64,000 nucleotides of DNA, from the NCBI GenBank assembly GCA_037783415.1, contig JAZGTN010000149.1, forward strand, positions 1,054,001-1,118,000, given 5' to 3'. A program made the position numbers and the translations under genes. The notes below the pieces were generated by a model. The model was not told the origin of the DNA. It worked only from the letters and a program-made list of their open reading frames with translations, and made no database searches. Origin of the DNA: Leptasterias polaris. Its lineage: Eukaryota > Echinodermata > Asteroidea > Forcipulatida > Asteriidae. Each line of letters begins with the position of its first letter. The stretch's first letter is position 1. Positions 33,966 through 45,789 of this stretch are shown here, in pieces.

Positions 33966-35850
33966 TTTTTTAGGTGTTCGGCCTTCAGCCGAAAACCTAT
34001 TGTTATTGTTAGAGTTTTTGTTAGGTGTTTGTGCAATAATGTGCATAAACACCTCTTGTTTTTGTATGTTTCCCTCCTTCTTCAGAATCTTCTTCTTCCG
34101 CGAATCATTTTGTTGTTGCTTAACTCAACATAACAATTTAATTGAACCTTCAAACTTGGAATATACTTAAACTTTAACATGAGGACGGCACTTGAGTCAT
34201 CAAGTGTCGAATTAAACGTCTGTTGAAGTAAAACATTACCATTTGCTATTCGCTGTATCTAATGAATTATAACGCTATGATGTTCATTGTTTGACATCTG
34301 ATACATCAAGACAGGGGCAACATTTAAAAACATCACGCAAAAAACGTTTGACTTTTTCCTCCGAGTCGTTACCCTAAGATTAAGATTGAAATGTATGTTT
34401 TAGTCCCAACCACTCGTCCCAAGCTTTCGTTTTTTTCCATCAAAACAAACAAGAAAATCAACTTTCGGGCTTATCTATGGAAAAACTCAAGACTGAGATT
34501 GAATTGAAGGTTGAACCTCAGTATCAAGACGACACAATGTTGATGATGTCATGATGACGTCATCAGGTATTGTATTACAATAAATGAAAGTTTAATATTT
34601 GTAAAAAATCATAATTCATGAACCACATGTTGGATTTACAATCTGCACATCATCGGATAGGTTGTTAAAAGTTCAACAAACGCTGCACAGAACATGACCC
34701 CATTTGTCAGGTTGAATATTTCAAAATATATTGTCTTATTCATATCTTTAAAAATTCTTAACAATTCAGCATAATGTTTGTAACAGGTTGTAGAATGTAG
34801 AGCCTGCTCAAACTTTTGCACAGAGATGACAAAATGTCGACCTTTACATCTGGTCACAACCGGACGTTCCAGCGCACTTGTTGACCTGCTCATTGACAAC
34901 GCACGAGAGTGTATTACACCCGCTAAGCCTGTGCACGTACATTGCACGTGTGGTTTGCACGTGTAGTTTGATTTGAATTATTTTTGCATTGGTGTTACAA
35001 CGTATATTGCCCCCCCCCCGAGAATAGTCCATAATTATGTCTGAAAACTACAAAAACTCCTGAACCACACATTGAATTTTTACAATTTTTACATCATCTA
35101 AAAGTCTAATAAACTATTCGCACGCGCTACACAAAATGTGTCCCCGTTTGATCTTGACTTTTGGTTCAAGTCGGATGTTGAAATGTTATGTTTCAAAAAT
35201 CATAACTTATGAACCACTTAGATTTTTACAACCTATACATCATTGGCAAAGTATGTCACAACTTCAGAAACTGTACACAGAATATGACCACATTATTTGA
35301 CCTTGACTTCCTGTTCATACAGGAAGATGAAATTTAATAATTGAAACATTCATAACTCCTGAACCACATTATTGTTTTTTATCTTCTATATACTTCATCA
35401 GAAAGGAGTCCGAAGACTTCACCAAGGCTACAAAGTCTGACCTCATTGTACATTTACTTCCGGTTCAAACCGAAGTTGAAACTTTATAATTATTAGAAAC
35501 AATCATAACTTCGTAATCACACTTTGGACTTTTACAATCTATACATAATTGGAAAAGTATGTCACAATTAAAGAAACGGTACACAGACAGGATCAAACAG
35601 GATGTTGAGACTTAAAACTTGAAAGAATCAAAACCCCTGAACCACAATTTTGATTTTTACAATATAAGCATAGTTGGAAAAGTATGAAACAACTAAAAAA
35701 AACACGATACACAGAATGTGGCCCCATTTGCCTTTGACTTCCGGTTCAAACGGGAAAATGAAATGTAATGTTTGAAAAAAACTAACTTCTGAACCACACA
35801 TTGTTTTTTTACAATCTATACAAAACTGGAAAAGTATGACACAACTTAAT
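33966..35850 (+). repeat. Helentron-like element with minisatellite body
   Basis: The 5' end is TTAGGTGTTCGGC, with a paired GCCGAAAACCT, followed by a second stem AGGTGTTT/AAACACCT at 34022-34053. Then come TGATGACGTCATCA (34552-34565) and at least six diverged units of about 115-125 bp with CCTTGACTTCCGGTTCAA, AACCGGAAGTTGAA, CATAACT(C/T)(C/A)TGAACCACA and CAATCTATACATCAT. No clean 3' hairpin is seen before the next repeat at 35853. Confidence 0.65.
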
Positions 35851-35852
35851 CT

Positions 35853-36246
35853 AGGAAACCCAAGTGCGCCCTCAGTGTTCAAGTGTTTACTCCAACTTTG
35901 TTAAACACATACGTACAACAAAAAGTTAACTTTGGGGTCGGCTCATTCTCTATTCCTTGTCTAGCTTTGAGCAAGAGAGAGCACATTATTTCGATCAGTA
36001 TTTCTCTCCATTTTGTGGGGAGCATGGCTCTGGCCATGCTCCAAATACTATTCTTTGGGGAGGGACACTGTTCTATAGTACTCTCTGTGAGTATCACTTT
36101 GCATTAAATTATCTTTTGAATAGAGAAATATTGTCATTATAGTGCTGTTTGAATCGGTATAATATTGTAAACTTGTGTATGCAGCCAACGCCTCGTGTTG
36201 TACTGACCTTTTGCCCTTTACATAAGGGACTGTGTTATTATCTTAA
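35853..36246 (+). repeat. Dispersed repeat family B, copy 1, left part
   Basis: Shared with 60572-60960 and partly 43100-43270: CCCAAGTGCGCCCTCAGTG, GAGAGAGCACATTATTT, GGAGCATGGCTCTGGCCATGCTCC (a hairpin), CTCTGTGAGTATCACTT and GACCTTTTGCCCTTTACAT. The right part of this copy resumes at 37448. Confidence 0.8.
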
Positions 36247-37447
36247 TTAGGTGTTCAGGCAATATTCTTCTTCTCAGAGTCGTTTGTCAGCAAGCAAATG
36301 CATAGTTGCGAAACGTGCATCAACTTGAAACTGTGCATGTAGGTAGACTAAAACTTGCAGATGATCCTAAAAGTTGCAACGTCATGATGACGTCATCAGG
36401 TGTTGAAATACAGTAAATCAAAGTTTAATATTTAAAAAGTTCATAACTCATTAACTACACAATGGATTTGTACAATCTATACATCATCGGACAGTTCTTT
36501 TAGAACCCAACAAATGCTACACGAAGAATGATCCCATTTGACCTTGACTTCCGGTTCAAAATGTAAGTTGAATATTTCGTTAGTAACCTGCACAAGCACG
36601 CGGCTGGCTGTTCCGCTCCATTGATCATACGGTGCAAAATCCACGAAGCTGACCCACATTACAAACCTGAAACGTACAGTACATGTCGCATCCATGGTGG
36701 CGCTATATCAAATTAATGGTCCTTTATTTACTGCACTCTGTGACAAAATATTGGCTCTGTGATAAATGCCGACTCGGAAATCTACGTCGTTCGACGGTAG
36801 CTCAGTGCCTAACCTTCGTGTTGGCCTTTTGTTGGCTTGGTGGCAAATGTCAACTAGAAGATTGTATTTTGCTGACCTGTTTTGGTGTTTTGTATGACTT
36901 TTGATAACTTAGAAAATGCAATCGGAAAAAGATCAACACTAATTTGATTCTGATCAATACCCTTTTTTTTTTTTACAAGAATCCAACTTTTAGATGATGT
37001 TGAGTGCTTCAAAGAAGTGCAGTGTGAGCAACAAAATAAAGTCAACATAAACTGCAGACCGTGTAAACAATAGGTTATTATGCCCTTTCATGACAAATGA
37101 TGTTGCTTCAGTAATCGGCTCGGCACCATTAAACAAAGAAGGTAGCAAGGAGGCATAGTTTGATAATAGGTATTTTTGAATTGTAAGTGATAGTCTTATA
37201 AACTATCAGTTCAGTTTGTGACTAATTACATGAACAATTGTATTAATGTGTATCTAGAACACTTTCTGAAGCTTCAATGCAGTCTTAAGTAGCAACGATA
37301 GCACCCCCGTGTACACTAAAAATATAAATTTAATAGATTTACAAACTACTAACAATTACAATCTGCTAACGCATTTTAATAACACAACACTGACCCATAT
37401 TGATACTCGAACACCTAGTGTTTGTTTCGACAAACACTAAGTTATAG
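36247..37447 (+). mobile_element. Helentron-like element inserted into a family-B repeat
   Basis: It begins TTAGGTGTTCAGGC and ends with CGAACACCTAG, the hairpin GTGTTTGTTTCGACAAACAC, and TATAG followed by T. It carries one TGATGACGTCATCA (36385-36398) and a partial minisatellite. Family-B copies at 43.3 and 60.95 kb show the uninterrupted sequence, so both boundaries are defined and no target duplication is seen. The interior 36640-37340 has no recognisable gene. Confidence 0.65.
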
Positions 37448-37620
37448 TGCTATTTTGTATTGTGTGCTGTAGTCTTGCATTGGATGATTTAATTAGCACA
37501 GGGGATTATTTTATACTTTAGACGTCATCTTATGGAATTTGTTGCTTTTATTGTATTCTTGTAAATGCTCGTCCTTTATCAATAGAGGACCGGCTCCCTT
37601 CCCGTGTCTCTTTTACAATC
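37448..37620 (+). repeat. Dispersed repeat family B, copy 1, right part
   Basis: TGCTATTTTGTATTGTG, GTCTTGCATTGGATGAT, CGTCATCTTATGGAATTTG and AGAGGACCGGC match 43290-43450 and 60968-61140. The 37620-37800 stretch after it is plain. Confidence 0.8.
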
Positions 37621-37805
37621 TGTTTATGTGCAGGTTTTGTAGGTCAATGATTTAGGCCTCATATTGTATTTTAACAAGTCATATTTTGTGTGCGTACATT
37701 GCTATAGTATTTTTTATCCCAACGATGTCTGTGCCAGACAATATTTCAATGTCAAACTGTGTTTTAGCTGAAACCATTGCAAGTACGTGCCTTCACATAT
37801 TTTTT

Positions 37806-37905
37806 AGTAATAATAATAATAATAACCAAGATTTATAAAGCGCACACATATCCACCAAAAGGTGCTCAAGGTGCTGTAACAAAGGAAGAGATAAAACAAA
37901 AGGCG
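37806..37905 (-). mobile_element. CR1/L2-like LINE 3' tail
   Basis: A (TAA)n tract followed by CCAAGATTTATAAAGCGCAC. On the minus strand this is an L2-like end, GTGCGCTTTATAAATC then (TTA)n, comparable to the ends at 15190 and 19930-19999. Confidence 0.6.
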
Positions 37906-37973
37906 GATTATTTTTTGTGTGATTTTTTGATTATTTTTTATATTTTTTTTTGGGGGGGCGGCCTTTTTTTGTG

Positions 37974-39595
37974 TTAGGTGTTCGTGCAATATGAGCACGA
38001 ACACCTCTTTGTTATTGTTCTGTTTTTATGTGTTCGTGCAATATGAGCACGAACACCTCTTGTTATTGTACTGGATTTTTTTAGGTGTTCGTGCAATTCA
38101 GCACGAACACCTCTTGTTTTTGTCCTGTTTTTTTAGGTGGTCGTGCAAAATGTGCACGAACACCTATTGTTTTTGTTCTGTTTTTTGTTTTTGAGGTGGT
38201 CGTGCAAATTTGTTTTCTTCTCCTTCTTCCAGGCAACTTTTCTCTGTTACATAACTCAAGATTGAAACTGAATTGAACCTTGAAACTTATCAGATAATTG
38301 AACCTCAATATGAAGACGGTACAGTTGTCATTACGTCATGATGACGTCATCAGGTTTCGAATTACAATGTTTTTAAAGTTGAAAAATTACCATTTTCTTT
38401 TTACTGTATCTCAACGAATATGAAAGCTATGGTGTTCAAAATTGGGCATCTGATAGAAAAAGACTGGGGCAACATTTGTAAAGTTAACGCCAAAATCGTA
38501 CGATCTTTTCTTCCGGGTCGTTACCCTAGGTCAAAATTTGCCTTCGTTTTTTTCCTTACAAAACTTTCGAGTTTATCTACGAAATAACTCAAGATTGAGA
38601 TTGAATTGAACATTGAAACTCATCAGACAACTGCACCTTAGGATCAAGACGACACACACCTGAGTATGTCATGATGACGTCATCGGGTATCAAATTACAG
38701 TAAATCAAAGTTTAATACTTGAAAAAACATAACTCATGAACCACTGAATGGATTTGTACAATCTACAAATCATCGGATAGGTCGTTAAGAGTTTGACAAA
38801 TGCTACACAGAACCTTTCCAACATTTGAACTAGTTGAACATTTCAACGACGCACGATAGCATATTAACGTGTAAACAACCTTGCCCTGGCTATTCAAACT
38901 TTAAATTATGTTTCTCAAGCGTATATTCTCTTAGAAGTATATTCAATTAGGAATGGTGGTCCATCTAATTAATTGCAAAAATTCATAACTGCTGAACCAC
39001 ACATTGGATTTTAACAATTCATACATCATCTGAAAGGTGGTAATAAACTAATCATGCGCTGCACATTATGTGATCCCGTTTGACCTTTACCTCCAGCTAA
39101 AGTCGGAAGTTGCTTTTTAATGTTAAAAAAATCATAAATCCTGAATCACATATTTGATTTTGATCATCTATACGTCAAAAGAAAGGACTTCGAAGACTTC
39201 ACCAACGCTACCAAGTGTGACCTCTATTGATTCTGCCTTCCGGTTCAAACCGGAAGTTAAAATTTATTATTTGAAAAACATAACTTCTGAACCACTCCTT
39301 GGTTGTTTATTTATGTTCATCATCAGTAAAAACTTTTGTAATTTAACCAACGCTATAAAGTGTGACCTCATTTAACCTTGACTTCCGGTTCAAACCGGAA
39401 GTTGAAACTTTATATTTCAAAAATATCATAACTTCTGAACCACACATTGAATTTTGTTCAATCTGTACATCATCTGAAAGGTCTTCATAAACTTATCAAC
39501 ATGCAACCCTATTCGACCTCGACGTCCGGGCCAAATCGGAAGTTGATGATTAATCCCTAAAGCCGAACACCCTGAGTTTGTCCACAAACTCTAGA
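37974..39595 (+). mobile_element. Helentron-like element with hairpin array and minisatellite
   Basis: Starts with five tandem hairpins (37976-38210; AGGTGTTCGTGC/GCACGAACACCT). The body has two CRE palindromes (38339-38352 and 38672-38685) and diverged minisatellite units with TTCCGGTTCAA/ACCGGAAGTT. It ends GCCGAACACCCTG, hairpin AGTTTGTCCACAAACT, CTAG (39591-39594). A TTCTCCTTCTTCC tract follows the hairpin array. Confidence 0.65.
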
Positions 39596-39630
39596 TTTAT
39601 ATTTTTATTTTTATTTTAGTTTTTACTTCT

Positions 39631-39684
39631 AGGGGGGGGGGGGGGGGGGCGCACCCCCGCCCTGGTTACGCGCCTGGTGAGACT
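39631..39684. repeat. G-tract with GCGCACCCCCGCCCTGG motif
   Basis: A run of about 18 Gs followed by GGTTACGCGCCTGG. Read on the minus strand this is CCAGGCGCGTAACCAGGG plus a G/C run, a terminus-like motif widespread in invertebrate repeats. No second end was found nearby. Confidence 0.4.
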
Positions 39685-39859
39685 GTTCATAATCTACTTT
39701 GCTTTTCTACCCTTGTGGATGTATACATGTTTTAGTGATTGATAGTATTGTCTTTTTGCTTTAGATTTAATAGGAGAAGCGTTCCTTATTGTTATAAAAA
39801 ATGCTCTGCTTTTTGTTTGGACCACTAAATCGAGGTGCCAATCAGGTTCACGTTTTGCA

Positions 39860-42310
39860 TATCAATATGAGTTGTAATGCCGGGCTCGCAATGTTCTAAA
39901 GGCACCCCGCCTCAAGATGTGTCCATAGTCTCCATGAACTGTCGCGGTTTAGCAGATCACAAAAAGGAGGGACGTCTTACATTTGTTATTAAGGACAAAG
40001 CGTTATTCCATTTACTGTTTGCAAGACGTCCATTGTTCAGACTCGATGGAGGAGATGATTAGAGCCGAATGGGGATTTGACTGTTATTTTAGCTCTTTTA
40101 AAAGTAACTGGAAGGTGTGGCAATTATTTTCAACAATACTTTTGAGTTTAAAGCTCTTTCAAGTAAAACTGACCCGAATGGTAATTTGTTGGCGCTCAGT
40201 TTAGATATTTATGGTTGTATTAAACATTGCTAACACTCCATGACATCATTTTTTTTAAAGTCACACGGTTACACCCTGACTCACCTTTTGAGTGCCAGTT
40301 TGATATTTCAGTATAATACATTTTTGGAAGAACATAATCACTTTTAAATCACCCAAACCATTAGATATAGACCCTTGTGATTAAATTAGGTAAATTATAG
40401 CTAAATTTCCTTTGAAATTAGCCCGTACTTGTCTCTATTTATAGTTTATACAAAATGGTTCATTTCGCCAATTATTGGTAATTAGGTCCAAGGCTAAGTA
40501 ATTGCTGTTCAATTCCTAGGGGAAAACCAGGAGAGCTGGTCATTGGTGGGGATTTTTTCAGTGAAAACAGAACAAAACAATGGTAACAAGACAGTTGGCA
40601 TGCTTGCTATTTGGCTAGGTGTAGTTGGGGAGTATGGAATTTTGTAAATAAAAAAACTTATGTTGACCAGGTTAAAACCACCATTAGAGAGATTGTCCTT
40701 ATGTATGCCGCCTCTTCCTATCAACACTCTAATCTGGGTGACATTCATCCTAATTGGATACTAATTTTACTATAAATGATCAATTATTTTTTGGAATGTT
40801 ATTGATGGAGATAAGAACTAAGACTATTTATTAAGCCGCCTGGAAGAACACCAATTCACGAAAGGCTGAATCAAACCTTGAAAAAGAGAATATAGTTCTG
40901 TCTGAAAAGGTTGCCGTAGGAGACGTTGCATCAAACGATACGTTAACATCTAAGCACGCTGACCTCGTGAACCTTCGTAAGAAAAAAAATGGATGGCGTT
41001 TTGATACGGACGAGAACCAGGTGGATTGAACACGGAAAAAAGCCATCCAGGCATTTCTTTAATATGGAGAAGCGTAATTGTGTGAATAGGAGCATTACTT
41101 GTGTCATTACAGAGAATAATACTCAAAGAAGCAAGGCTTTTTTACAAAAAACTGTACTCGTCCTCAGACTCGCTCGAAAGGGCCAACCTGCAACCATTTT
41201 TTAGTAATTCTGATTCCCCAGTTCTTTCCAACTTGACTCGGTCACATCAAGAGGTTTCGAATGTCCTAAAAAGGAGCAAAAACGGAAAGTCTCCGGGGTC
41301 TGATAGTTTCAGCTTTTAATTATTATAAATATCTTTCTCAGATTTGTCTTGGTTTATATTGCCGTCTCTGAACTTTGGCGACGAAACAGGAACATTTTCA
41401 GTTCCCAGCAATATGGGATTATCACTCTGCTACCATCAGCCTGTTAATTAATAAGATTGACTCCTGTGTTCATTACAAACATTGGATAAATAAGAGAGTT
41501 TCTATGTGTGTGACCTTCAGATGACAGAGGGACTTTCTTACCATGGTTGATTTTAGGGCTAAATTTGATGTTAAGACTAATTTCCTTGAATACGGGGGGA
41601 TAATTAAGGCCATTAAAAAATCCGTTGGTACAGCGATGATGGGCCCTGGCAGGGCGAGTATATGCTTCTCTTTCATTTCCATTCAATTCCTGAAGGACAA
41701 AAATGTTCCAACTGCATGTATGACTGTTTTACATCTGCTAAAAAAGTAGTGTACAATTTCACCGCTAAATGGGAAACAAATTTTAGTGTTAAAGCTACTA
41801 ATTCTAAGGGGATGGTACTTTGTAATTGGCGCTAAAACGACACTAGACTACGATGGTTTCAATATATATTAATCCACAGAATCCTTGGCGTTAGTCCATT
41901 CTTAGCTAAAATCGGTAAAAAATATAACGATCTTTGTACATTCTGTCAATTAGAGAGTGAGACATTTGTTCGTTTATTTTGTGGATGTAAGTTTTCAACT
42001 ATGTTTTGGACCCAATTTAGGAATTAGATAATGAATACTCTTAATCTAGACATACGTTTATACAATGAGGCTATCTTTTTACGATATAACTAAGAAATCG
42101 TGGAGTGCTCTTAATCTTATTCTTCTTTTGTGTCGTTTCCACATTATAAAATGAAGATGAATGACAATAGAACATATCCTGCACTATTGAAAATAGATTT
42201 AAAACGCTGCCATACTTTGGAAAAGTACATCTCTATTATAAATGATTTTACTGTGAAATTCCACAACAAATGGGACTCCTTTAAATTATTGTGTCAAGGT
42301 TAACTCTGTA
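39860..42310 (+). mobile_element. Decayed full-length L1-like LINE ORF2
   Basis: Fragments in several frames follow the order of an L1-type ORF2. Endonuclease start: IVSMNCRGLADHKK, then YCLQDVHCSD and EWGFDCYF. Linker: RTRTRWIEHGKKPSRHFF. RT start: RSKNGKSPGSDSFSF. C-terminus: RILGVSPFLAKIG, then CTFCQLESETFVRLFCGCKF and FHNKWDSFKLL, ending near 42302. Most of the RT palm is lost or scrambled between 41320 and 41860. Many stops and frameshifts; not functional. Confidence 0.75.
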
Positions 42311-43059
42311 ATTTTTAAAGTGTTATATCGGTTCAGTTTATATTATGTTGTATTGCCATGGATTTGCAGCATGTTTGTAAAGTGAGGAGTTGTTTGAACA
42401 AATCATTTTCACCGGGGGAAAAACATGTATAAATATTTTGTTTGCCTTTTTGCTTTTTGCTTTCCAAGCAAATGTGATTGAAGTGAACTGTCAGCCAGTT
42501 GTAGTTGTATATTGTAGCAGAAAAAAAAATGCTTGTCTGTAGTGAGAATCCTGGATAAATGTGAAATTGATTTATTGACAGGATTTTTTAACAAGTCTTG
42601 TATAAATTATTCAGAGTTTTGACATGATTTTAAAATGACAGTGTATGTGAGTGTATGTCTGTTTAACCATGTGGTTGACCTCAATGTATAACCTTGTATC
42701 AATTTGGGTATTTGAGATTGTGTCAAAGATTGTACTGATACTTTGTGTTTTACATGTGAAATTTTCTAGCAAGGTTTTGTTTTGGGATGTAGTTGTTGCT
42801 TGATTTTTGAGCAGACTTGGAATAGGTTTGTCAATGTTTAAAACAACTTAATTTATTGTCTGGTCATATTTTGATTAACTTTCAAAGGTTTATTTACATG
42901 GAATGTATTTTCCTTATGTGTGAGGATTTGTTTTGTATCTCGTGTAGTTTATTAATCTCAAGTTAGTCAAATTGTGATGCATATGATTTAAAGGTTAAAA
43001 TCAATGTAAATCATAAACATTTAATTTTCATAAATCCTTTCTAGGTCTTAGTTGTATTT
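42311..43059. other. AT-rich spacer, nothing recognised
   Basis: Possibly the 3' UTR of the decayed LINE at its left edge. No coding, structural or shared-repeat signal was seen. Confidence 0.5.
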
Positions 43060-43455
43060 GTTGTGTTTTTGGACCACTAAGGTCGCGTGGTCATAAAGTA
43101 GGGAATCTGTAGGGAAGGGATAATGTTCTATAGGACTCTCTGTGAGTATCACTTTGTCTTAAATTAGAGAAATATTTTAATTTATGGGGCTATCTGAATC
43201 GGTATATATACTGTAACATTGTGTTTGCAGCCAGCTTCATGTTGTGCTGACCTTTGCCCTTTACATAAGTGACTGTATTGTGTTAATGATATGTGTTCTG
43301 TTGTCTTGCATTGGATGATTAAATCAGCACATGAGACTATTTTTTTTATTTCACACGTCATCTTATGGAATGTGTTTCTTTTGGTGTATTCTGGTGAATG
43401 CTCGTCATTATTTCAATAGAGGACCGGCCTCCTTCTCGTGTTTGTACATTAAGAA
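43060..43455 (+). repeat. Dispersed repeat family B, copy 2
   Basis: Begins TTTTTGGACCACTAAGGTCGCGTGGTCATAAAG, in which GACCAC and GTGGTC pair, and ends AGAGGACCGGCCTCCTTCTCGTG. Compared with copy 3 it lacks the CCCAAGTGCGCC to GGCCATGCTCC block, an internal deletion. It is uninterrupted at the site where copy 1 carries an insert. Confidence 0.75.
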
Positions 43456-43635
43456 ACGGTACACAGGTTATTCTTTTCTTCAGAATCTTCTTTTTTTCGC
43501 GGAACTATTTCATGTCGCCACTATTATTATTAGCTTTTCCGACCTAGCTGTCGGAACAGCTATTGTTTTCGTCGAGATTTTTATTATATTTATTATACTT
43601 GTTTCCGCCTAAATCCCATAGCATTTGCACACGTT

Positions 43636-43840
43636 TTTTGTATACAGCTAATATCCTAGAGCGTAATACGAAAGAGTGGGATAATTATATCAAATTGAAG
43701 TTTAGTAAATAAACTTAATATGTATTGTGATAATTTTTAAAATTCCAAATTAATTAGCAAATTAACAGAGAGGTGAATATTTAATTAGCTAAGTTTGTTA
43801 GCACCCTATCTCAAAAAGTGTACCCCCGATCGTCAAACTT
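43636..43840 (+). repeat. Repeat shared with 57787-57965
   Basis: CTAATATCCTA(G/A)AGCGTA, GAAAGAGT, ATATCAAATTGAAG, GTGAATATTTAATTAGC and TATCTC(A/G)AAAAG occur in the same order at both places. Confidence 0.7.
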
Positions 43841-44224
43841 TTTTCAGTTTTAGACTCCTGTGATACTGTAGATGTGCTTTCTGGCCTAACATTACGGACG
43901 ACGTCACAATGACGTCATTTATTGCGCGTTTTCGCCCGTGTACAAAACACATGGAGATAGGGAAAACAAATCCGACTTCTAGAAACATAGTTTTTCAATT
44001 AAGCTCAAATCTAATGTCCTAGATTACACAAATGTTTCTTAAAACAAGAAATATTTTATTGACAATCAGTTTAAAAGCATCAAAACGTATTAAAACATTG
44101 TCAGTAGAAAATAAACCCAAATTCTCAGGCAAATTGAACGCCATTGGTATTCTGCCTAGAGTTTGATATGTGCTTATTAACGACAAGGTGTAAATTTGTT
44201 ACCTTTAAAAAAAAAGTTAAACAT

Positions 44225-44295
44225 GCACCGTTAAACTCGTATAGCGCCCTCAATCTGTTAAACATATTGAGGGCGCTATATGAGTTTAACGGTGC
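44225..44295. repeat. Hairpin with about 30-bp arms
   Basis: GCACCGTTAAACTCGTATAG, then CGCCCTCAAT, faces its reverse complement (ATTGAGGGCG, CTATATGAGTTTAACGGTGC) around a short loop. It may be a tiny foldback element or two joined MITE ends. Confidence 0.8.
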
Positions 44296-44930
44296 TCTTT
44301 CTTGTGTTTCCTAGACTCGTTCAAGTCCTAAACCCATTTATGACCCGTGTTGCTGACGTTTTTGTAGAATATACATAGAGTCATCATTCTTGTCGCCGAC
44401 TGACACAAGTCTACGTTCATTCACAAGAATCGAAACGAATTTTTGTTGCTTTCAGCGCAGCGTCGTGTAATCAGATAGTTATTCAGATTTCAGCGTGAAC
44501 GTAAATAATAGAGCGCCGTGTTCTTGCCGATGTTTCTGGATAGCAGACTTGTCTGCGCTTGGGTCCCGTTCGCCGGAAATCGATATGTTTAAAGTTTCTT
44601 GTGCAAAGGCATTACTTCAGGAAACCGCGATGTATCAGTTACAAAACTTGATGGCGGTTGCAATAAAGCAATAAAAAGAGCTGATTGAGGAAAGGTGTAC
44701 AAAAGAGAAATTACCTTGCTAAACGGTCAGTGCTAGATTTGGGGGTGAATAACAAAAATTAACAATAAACCCTTACGCCATATTTACTACTTTAGCCCAG
44801 CAAGAACATACTAATCGTTACAAAGACACAACAATAGTGTTTTTAATATAGAAAACTGCAAAAAAGGTAAACACTTTCTGAAACGACCAACATTTACATT
44901 TCAATTTTTTTTACATCAATCTAAATACAT
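44296..44930. other. Intergenic, nothing recognised
   Basis: No coding signal and no repeat shared with the rest of the window was noticed. Confidence 0.5.
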
Positions 44931-45179
44931 CAGGGCCCAATTTTATGGCTCTGCTTACCGTAAGCTTAGGATCGGCGCTTACTGAAGCAGGTTATTCTGT
45001 GCTTATGTCAAGCATATTACACGGGTTAGCATGCCATTTTGTGTGCTTGCGTAGTCCATGTTACTAGGCATTCTACGCTTACACAGCTAGCGCAGAAATT
45101 CTGTGCTTGCTCGTTAAGCAGAGAATAGTGACCCCAAGGGCAGAATTCAGCAATAAGCGGGCCATAAATTTGGGTCCTG
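44931..45179. mobile_element. hAT-like MITE
   Basis: The left end CAGGGCCCAATTTTATGG and the right end, read on the minus strand CAGGACCCAAATTTATGG, form a TIR of about 20 bp or more. CAGGG-type ends suggest hAT. The 8-bp flanks AAATACAT and AAATGATG match only in part, so the duplication is either eroded or absent. 249 bp, non-coding. Confidence 0.65.
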
Positions 45180-45224
45180 AAATGATGTGCCATAGAATTG
45201 TTACTATTCAAAGCGTTTTTTTTT

Positions 45225-45335
45225 TCCTAGGGACTAACATATACTAACAAAACACTTTTCAACGTTTATCCGAACCGTACAAATGTAAACGATTAACCGG
45301 ATGATCTGTCACTTAACCGTGTAAATGTCACTTAA
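45225..45335 (+). repeat. Left flank of the TTAA element: unit of the 56.5-57.8 kb repeat
   Basis: CAACGTTTATCCGAACCGTACAAATG, GATCTGTCACTTAACCGTG match 57063-57140 and 57570-57640. The TTAA-flanked element interrupts this repeat; the repeat resumes at 56500. Confidence 0.8.
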
Positions 45336-45789
45336 AGGAGCTCTATACTTCTGGTAAGATACAAAACAGATTCACACTAAACTTACATGGTTTAAAGATA
45401 TTGATAGTCGAAAGCTTCCCTTGAAATATTAGTGGCTGAGGTGCTGTAGGTTTTGAGAAATTAGTGAAACAATATCACGAAAACACTTTTCGTCTCACTG
45501 AGACGAGAAGTCTTTTTTGAAGACAATTCGTTGAATGCTGCCCTCACACACTCGATAATAGTTGTACATTTTCAGTTGGAAATATTCTCAAATGGTTCAT
45601 GTTTATGTTACCTCGTACCCAGTAAAATAGGAGAATATCTATTTTGTGTTTGTCGTGTATAGTGTTGAGCACAGTTTCCGCGCGTGCGAGGTTGTTTGGA
45701 GTTGCTGTGTACACACTCGCGTTGTCGATAAAAAATATCTGTGCAATCTTCATAAGTTATACCACGGCTTTTATCGATGTTAGAGTCTG

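Noticed and set aside
35853..37620. Family B as a solo LTR
   Set aside because: No TG...CA ends, primer-binding site or flanking duplication could be found at any of the three copies.
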